Shown here: piece by piece, positions 7,834-11,245 of the stretch
How positions within the stretch are numbered: position 1 is the first letter of the stretch
How the letters are laid out: the number at the start of each line of letters is the position of its first letter
Assembly (NCBI GenBank): GCA_023128855.1
Contig: JAGMDE010000067.1
Span: forward strand, 1 to 11,245
Length of the DNA: 11,245 nucleotides
Source: Thermoplasmatales archaeon
Lineage (GTDB): Archaea > Thermoplasmatota > E2 > DHVEG-1
Direction: 5' to 3'
Translations under genes and position numbers: made by a program
Notes under the pieces: generated by a model
What the model was told of the DNA's origin: nothing
The model's database searches: none
The model's input: the letters and a program-made list of their open reading frames with translations, nothing else

Positions 7834-7899
7834 GGGAGTCTGGAAAAAGCGGAATCGGATGGGATGATACCCCCAAATTATTCTTAATCCAGACCTCCC
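7834..7899. ncRNA. G+C-rich foldable element between convergent genes (possible small RNA or bidirectional terminator)
   Basis: In the 147-base gap 7791-7937, GGGAGTCTGG (7834-7843) pairs with 7889-7899 to give 10 bp with one bulged C at 7894. The interior holds a second small stem, GGG (7861-7863) with CCC (7870-7872). Bases 7828-7900 are about 53% G+C by my count, against roughly a third in the neighbouring genes. In AT-rich archaea such islands are often structured RNAs. T-runs are present for both directions (7916-7920 on +; complement of 7844-7848 on -), which also allows a shared terminator. I could not fit it to tRNA, box C/D or H/ACA consensus, so strand and class are open. Confidence 0.35.
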
Positions 7900-7937
7900 C
7901 ATTTTCTAATGTATCTTTTTGTATAAAAATGCTATTG

Positions 7938-8705
7938 TTACTCTGAGAATTCTTTTAGTGATTTTTGAAAATCATCTGGCAAAACAACTCTCCTTTCAAC
8001 CTCTTGCCATTCTAGGCCATAGTCAGAGAGTAATTTCTTCACCATATCTGGAACACGAGGTGCACATAGAATTCCACGTACATTTGCCTCATCCACATCT
8101 TTTTTGATATCATTTACATACATCCGAAGTTGTTGGACCGCACTGATATTAGCAAGACTCCGTTTTACTTCGATTACAACTGGCGTATGATTAACATCAT
8201 AACCAAAAAGATCAATCATTCCAGATTTTACATGTTTCTCACGTTTGCTAATACGCAATCCTTCTTCTATAATATTTGGATTGCTAATAATCTCATTGAC
8301 AACATCTGTCTCCATACCAGATATTACAAGTTTTGCTTTATCACGAAGCGATGTAACTGTAATAAGTTTAAGATTGCGGAATGTTATCTTCATTTTTTCA
8401 GGAGGGCTTTTATGATGAGATCTTAAAATCAAATGATCATCTTTAGCTTTAAACTCTGTTTTACTTCCTGTGGGCTGCCAATTAACTGGCTCTCGCATAA
8501 TGGGTTGATGAACTAATACCGCTCCATCTTGTTTGATCATGATAATTCTTTCCCCCCAGTCTAAAAAAGATCGTGCTCTTCCGCGATAGTCAATCATACA
8601 ATCTCCAATTAACAAAAGAAGTGTTTTATCTGCTTTGGATTTGTGAAATTTTTCTATAAATTTCATTGCATCTGATGATTTAGGATCAAGTATATCGCGA
8701 ATCAA
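7938..8705 (-). CDS. nucS: Mismatch-specific endonuclease NucS/EndoMS
   Basis: Cleaves DNA at mismatches in archaea and actinobacteria that often lack MutS/MutL; also known to bind branched and single-stranded DNA. 255 residues, normal. N-terminal DNA-binding domain: GDCMIDYRGRARS (35-47) and DGAVLVHQP (60-68), with W76. C-terminal RecB-like nuclease: GMIDLFG (D165), VVIEVKR (E179, K181) and AVQQLRMY (Q191) make the D-ExK-Q catalytic set. The C-terminus reads QKSLKEF (247-253), a reduced PIP-box shape (Q-x-x-L-x-x-F) fitting a PCNA contact. The start is TTG at 8705-8703; no ATG lies between the in-frame stop at 8735-8733 and codon 14, and the residues after TTG align with the family's N-terminal 'NPS' region. 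It is convergent to the IMPase gene and divergent from GGGPS. Confidence 0.93.
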   Translation of the reverse strand: MIRDILDPKSSDAMKFIEKFHKSKADKTLLLLIGDCMIDYRGRARSFLDWGERIIMIKQDGAVLVHQPIMREPVNWQPTGSKTEFKAKDDHLILRSHHKSPPEKMKITFRNLKLITVTSLRDKAKLVISGMETDVVNEIISNPNIIEEGLRISKREKHVKSGMIDLFGYDVNHTPVVIEVKRSLANISAVQQLRMYVNDIKKDVDEANVRGILCAPRVPDMVKKLLSDYGLEWQEVERRVVLPDDFQKSLKEFSE

Positions 8706-8727
8706 AACTATTTTTCCCCATATCCCT

Positions 8728-8737
8728 AATATTTATT
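8728..8737 (-). promoter_or_regulatory. TATA-like box of nucS
   Basis: Read on the - strand this is AATAAATATT, centred ~27 bases before the TTG start at 8705. That places transcription start at or beside the start codon (leaderless) and supports the TTG choice. It shares a 98-base region with the opposite GGGPS promoter. Confidence 0.4.
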
Positions 8738-8772
8738 ATCATAATTCTTTGTTTTGGTGCTAAACATAAATG

Positions 8773-8782
8773 TTTTATATAG
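8773..8782 (+). promoter_or_regulatory. TATA-like box of the GGGPS-ubiX-ubiA cluster
   Basis: TTTTATATAG is a good archaeal TATA match, centred ~26 bases before the ATG at 8804. There is no proper Shine-Dalgarno before that ATG, so a leaderless transcript is the simplest reading. The second ATG at 8810 would then be internal. Confidence 0.55.
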
Positions 8783-8803
8783 CTGAGATTAATTGCGGGT
8801 CAA

Positions 8804-9541
8804 ATGTTAATGGCTAAAGATCTTGCTAAGATGAGTAAAAAGAAAAAACTACATTTCTCTTTGCTCGATCCAGACAAACAGAAACCAGACGTAGCTGGCT
8901 CTATTGCAAAAACAGCTGAAGAAGCTGGCAGTAGTGCTGTAATGGTCGGCGGTTCTACACTTATTTCGCAGGAGCAAGTAGATGAAACAGTAAAAGCAAT
9001 TAAAGATAATTCAAAGCTGCCTGTTATTTTATTTCCATCTGGTGCAAAATTCTTGAGCAAATACGCTGACGCAGTATTTTTTATGAGCCTTCTTAACTCT
9101 CGAAATTTAGGTTATGTGATAAGAGAACATGTTAAAGGCGCGCCTTTTGTCAAGTATTCAGGAATTGAACCAATATCTATGGGATATGTTATAGTTGAAC
9201 CAGGTATGACTGCTGGTAAAGTTGGGGAAGTTGATTTAGTTAAAAAAGACGATATCGAAACAGCAGTTGGTTATGCCCTTGCTACTCAGTATTTAGGTAT
9301 GGATTTTTTTTATCTTGAAGCAGGTTCAGGTGCACCAAGCCCTGTTTCAGACAAAATGATTTCAGAGGTTAAAAAGAATATTGATATTCCTTTAGTCATT
9401 GGTGGCGGAATACGATCTGCAAAGGTTGCTAAAGAAAAAGCAAAAGCTGGAGCAGATATTATTGTTACAGGGACTAAATTAGAAGAAGAAAAAAATTTGA
9501 AAAAAGCCTTAAGCGACATTATAAAATCAATTGAGGAATAA
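8804..9541 (+). CDS. Geranylgeranylglyceryl phosphate synthase (GGGP synthase, PcrB-like TIM barrel)
   Basis: Joins geranylgeranyl diphosphate to sn-glycerol-1-phosphate, the first ether bond of archaeal membrane lipids. 245 residues, normal. Motifs: HFSLLDPDK (17-25, with the Mg/diphosphate-binding Asp), AVMVGGST (45-52), VILFPSG (74-80), VFFMSLLNSR (91-100, prenyl pocket), FFYLEAGSG (168-176), IGGGIRS (199-205, phosphate binding) and IIVTGTK (219-225). The YLEAGSG and long central loop suggest the group II type. It is the first gene of a three-gene lipid/prenyl cluster. An alternative start is codon 3 (ATG at 8810); the promoter spacing favours 8804 slightly. Confidence 0.95.
   Translation: MLMAKDLAKMSKKKKLHFSLLDPDKQKPDVAGSIAKTAEEAGSSAVMVGGSTLISQEQVDETVKAIKDNSKLPVILFPSGAKFLSKYADAVFFMSLLNSRNLGYVIREHVKGAPFVKYSGIEPISMGYVIVEPGMTAGKVGEVDLVKKDDIETAVGYALATQYLGMDFFYLEAGSGAPSPVSDKMISEVKKNIDIPLVIGGGIRSAKVAKEKAKAGADIIVTGTKLEEEKNLKKALSDIIKSIEE
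9533..9537 (+). promoter_or_regulatory. Ribosome binding site of ubiX inside the GGGPS gene end
   Basis: GAGGA within the last codons of the GGGPS gene, 10 bases before the ATG at 9548. It marks internal translation start within one transcript. Confidence 0.5.
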
Positions 9542-9547
9542 AATCTC

Positions 9548-10102
9548 ATGAAAGCTTTACTAAGTATTGGGGGAGCATCTGGCAGTATCTACGGTATTAG
9601 ATTATTTGAAGAACTTTTAAAAGCAGGAATTGAAGTTCATTTAATTGTTTCTGAAGGTGCAAAGAAAATCATCGAGCATGAGACAAATTACACATACAAC
9701 GCTTTAAAAAAGAAAACAAATTTTTGCTATGATAATTCAGATATGTTTGCCGGTCCTGCAAGCGGTTCTTTTGAAATTGATGCAATGGTAGTTTGTCCGT
9801 GTAGTATGAAAACCTTGTCTGCAATTGCAAATGGTTATGCGGATACTCTTACATCTAGAGCAGCTAGTTGTTTTTTAAAAGAAGAAAGGAAATTAATCCT
9901 CGTTCCTCGTGAAACACCTCTTAATTTACCATCAATAAAAAATATGGAAAATGCAAAACTTGCAGGTGCAATAATTTTACCGACTATGCCTGGTTTTTAT
10001 CATAAACCCAAGAAAATTGATGATTTAGTTGATTTTATTGTTGGAAAAGTATTGGATCAACTAAAGATAAAGCATACTCTTTTTAAAAGATGGGGAAAAT
10101 AA
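9548..10102 (+). CDS. ubiX: UbiX-type flavin prenyltransferase
   Basis: Attaches a dimethylallyl group to reduced FMN to make prenylated FMN, the cofactor of UbiD-family decarboxylases. 184 residues, normal. Motifs: SIGGASGSIYG (6-16, FMN phosphate loop with S11), VCPCSMKTLSAIANG (82-96), TSRAASCFLKEERKLILVPRE spread over 102-122 (R104, K111, R121, E122 match conserved substrate/FMN-site residues), and AGAIILP with PGFYHKP (139-154, Y151). It sits 6 bases after GGGPS and 13 before the UbiA gene. In archaea a UbiD-like phosphomevalonate-derived decarboxylase uses prenylated FMN in isoprenoid synthesis, so this position fits a precursor-supply role; that is inference, since no ubiD gene is in the window. 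Confidence 0.94.
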   Translation: MKALLSIGGASGSIYGIRLFEELLKAGIEVHLIVSEGAKKIIEHETNYTYNALKKKTNFCYDNSDMFAGPASGSFEIDAMVVCPCSMKTLSAIANGYADTLTSRAASCFLKEERKLILVPRETPLNLPSIKNMENAKLAGAIILPTMPGFYHKPKKIDDLVDFIVGKVLDQLKIKHTLFKRWGK

Positions 10103-10115
10103 CAATTGGGGAAAA

Positions 10116-11117
10116 ATGAAACATCATCTAACACTAATTAGGCCATATGGAATGCTATTTTTAGGTTTCACCCCTGTATTTAGTGCAATTGTAAATGGTG
10201 AATTTTCATTTCAACATCTGGCAATATTATTTTTTATTGGAATTTTAGCCCATATTTTTGGTTTCGCCCAGAATGATTATTTTGACCTTAAGATAGATAG
10301 CAAGTCAAAATATGTGGCAAAAAGGCCTATTGTTACTGGAAAAATTTCACAAAAAACAGCCATGATCATATTTTCATCCTCCTTTGTTCTCTCTCTTATT
10401 CTTTCGATTGTTTTCGTTTTTTCACTTTATTCCTTTTTTGTCTTATTGATTACATTTCTTTTTTTTATGCTATATAACAAATATAGTAAGCGTTTTTTTG
10501 GCATGGAATATATTCTTGGTGCAGGAGTTTTTACCTTTGGAATCTTCGGAGCACTGACTGTTTCAAACAACATTTCAACTTTTGCAATAATAATTTCAGC
10601 AGTTGGAGTTATGCAATGGTTGTTTAGTGTTGGAGTATCTGCAAATTTAAAAGATGTTGAGTTTGACACTAAACATGGTATCAGAACAACACCATCGATG
10701 TTTGGAGTTAAAGCAATTGATAAGAAATTATTGATTCCTAAATCTTTTTGGATTTATGCTTTTAGTATTAAAATAATTCATATTTTGATAATTGCTTTAC
10801 CGTTTATTTTAGGCTATACATCGATCTTTATTTATGGCCTCCCAATCCCGGGAATCAGTTTTTTAATATTAACGATAATTTTGTTATATCTAACATTCAA
10901 GATTTTGACGACACCTATGTTAAAAAGAAATAAAATGCTCATATATGTGGGATTTCAGGAAGGATTTGCCTTTCTTTTAATACCCATCGCTCTTCTAGAT
11001 ATACTTATAGAAAACATAACCCTGCTTGCATCATTTTTGCTAATATTGCTGTTTATATTATGGCCCCTCTTTTGGTTTAGACTACTTTATGGCAAAAGAA
11101 TGATACCTCTAGAATAA
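10116..11117 (+). CDS. UbiA-family prenyltransferase, candidate digeranylgeranylglyceryl phosphate synthase
   Basis: Integral membrane, Mg-dependent prenyl transferase of 333 residues with about eight or nine membrane helices. First Asp-rich motif NDYFDLKID (53-61: N53, D54, D57, D61). Second motif NLKDVEFDTKHGIRT (177-191: D180, D184, G188, R190). N-terminal LIRPYG (7-12) matches the usual 'RP' entry. Its place directly after GGGPS and UbiX suggests it makes the second ether bond (2,3-bis-geranylgeranylglyceryl phosphate). Caution: after the first motif typical enzymes of this kind read NKPxRPIPSG, while here it is SKYVAKRPIVTG (64-75), keeping RPI and the G but with an altered spacer. A different UbiA acceptor therefore remains possible. 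Only a G-rich GGGG (10107-10110 region) precedes the ATG. It ends 21 bases before the convergent guaA. Confidence 0.85.
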   Translation: MKHHLTLIRPYGMLFLGFTPVFSAIVNGEFSFQHLAILFFIGILAHIFGFAQNDYFDLKIDSKSKYVAKRPIVTGKISQKTAMIIFSSSFVLSLILSIVFVFSLYSFFVLLITFLFFMLYNKYSKRFFGMEYILGAGVFTFGIFGALTVSNNISTFAIIISAVGVMQWLFSVGVSANLKDVEFDTKHGIRTTPSMFGVKAIDKKLLIPKSFWIYAFSIKIIHILIIALPFILGYTSIFIYGLPIPGISFLILTIILLYLTFKILTTPMLKRNKMLIYVGFQEGFAFLLIPIALLDILIENITLLASFLLILLFILWPLFWFRLLYGKRMIPLE

Positions 11118-11138
11118 GATTTATTTTAGAAAAGGGGA

Positions 11139-11245
11139 TTATTTCTCACAGATTTTTACAAAATTTTTAAAAATCCGCTCGCCGTATTCTGTATGTTCAA
11201 CTTCTGGATGAAATTGCACACCATAAATTGGTTTGTTTTTATGTT
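11139..11245 (-). CDS. guaA: GMP synthase glutamine amidotransferase subunit, C-terminal end (partial)
   Basis: The last 35 codons of a - strand gene are visible, entering from the right edge and stopping at 11141-11139. The peptide contains YGVQFHPEVEHTEYGERIFK, the class I glutaminase C-terminus with the His and Glu of the Cys-His-Glu triad (HPE). The HTEYGE continuation is characteristic of GuaA. The protein stops about 10 residues later instead of continuing into an ATP-pyrophosphatase domain, which matches the archaeal two-subunit GMP synthase (separate glutaminase). It supplies ammonia for XMP to GMP conversion. The N-terminal part and promoter lie outside the window. Confidence 0.88.
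   Translation of the reverse strand, partial: HKNKPIYGVQFHPEVEHTEYGERIFKNFVKICEK

Noticed and set aside
7834..7899. tRNA-like outline (paired ends about 65 bases apart, G+C-rich)
   Set aside because: There is no T-arm consensus (GGTTCGAATCC-like), no D-arm pattern and no anticodon stem on either strand; the closing stem also has a bulge.
7834..7899. Box C/D or H/ACA guide RNA
   Set aside because: An ATGATA loop resembles a box C core but no CTGA box lies at proper spacing, and no ACA/ANA follows the stem on either strand.
7919..8426. Small open frames on the + strand at 7919-8107 and 8130-8426
   Set aside because: They lie antisense to the well-supported nucS gene and encode low-complexity, unconserved-looking peptides with no ribosome binding site.
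8706..8803. Small RNA or operator palindrome in the divergent nucS-GGGPS region
   Set aside because: Apart from the two TATA-like boxes I see only AT-rich sequence without a convincing inverted repeat.
1..11245. Defence system, mobile element, CRISPR array or other new accessory system
   Set aside because: All gene-sized frames are accounted for by core glycosylation, pyrimidine, phosphatase, repair, lipid and purine genes; no direct-repeat array, transposase, integrase or attachment site is visible.

Overview
The window is archaeal chromosomal DNA, AT-rich (roughly one third G+C by eye). The evidence is an AglB-type oligosaccharyltransferase, geranylgeranylglyceryl phosphate synthase (GGGPS, ether lipids), a NucS/EndoMS mismatch endonuclease, and the C-terminus of a stand-alone GMP synthase glutaminase subunit. 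TATA-like boxes also sit at archaeal spacing. Gene content fits a euryarchaeote in the broad sense, possibly Thermoplasmata-related, but the sequence alone does not fix the lineage. No mobile element, CRISPR array, tRNA or rRNA was seen.

Layout. Positions 1-113 hold the 3' end of an unidentified + strand gene. A 257-base gap (114-370) carries a long imperfect inverted repeat, then a TATA-like box and a Shine-Dalgarno for aglB (371-4561). aglB encodes a 1396-residue oligosaccharyltransferase whose last ~500 residues are about five tandem extracellular beta-sandwich-like domains very rich in N-glycosylation sequons. After a perfect hairpin comes a tight + strand group: AMMECR1-family protein (4631-5239), dihydroorotase PyrC (5223-6506, overlapping by 17 bases), a COG2426-type small membrane protein (6510-6995) and an inositol monophosphatase/fructose-1,6-bisphosphatase family enzyme (7011-7790). 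A G+C-rich foldable element lies in the gap before the convergent nucS (7938-8705, - strand).

A 98-base divergent promoter region separates nucS from a + strand lipid cluster: GGGPS (8804-9541), UbiX-type flavin prenyltransferase (9548-10102) and a UbiA-family prenyltransferase (10116-11117). The end of guaA (GATase subunit) enters convergently at 11139-11245.

Functional reading. The lipid cluster is the most coherent unit. GGGPS makes the first ether bond and the UbiA protein is a candidate for the second. UbiX would supply prenylated FMN, which UbiD-like decarboxylases, including that of the archaeal mevalonate route, need. AMMECR1-pyrC-COG2426-IMPase look co-transcribed but have no single obvious theme. 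AMMECR1, nucS and GGGPS each have a TATA-like box centred 26-28 bases before the start codon, suggesting leaderless mRNAs; aglB instead has a leader and a Shine-Dalgarno. I found no convincing wholly new system; the most unusual item is the sequon-rich repeat tail on AglB.
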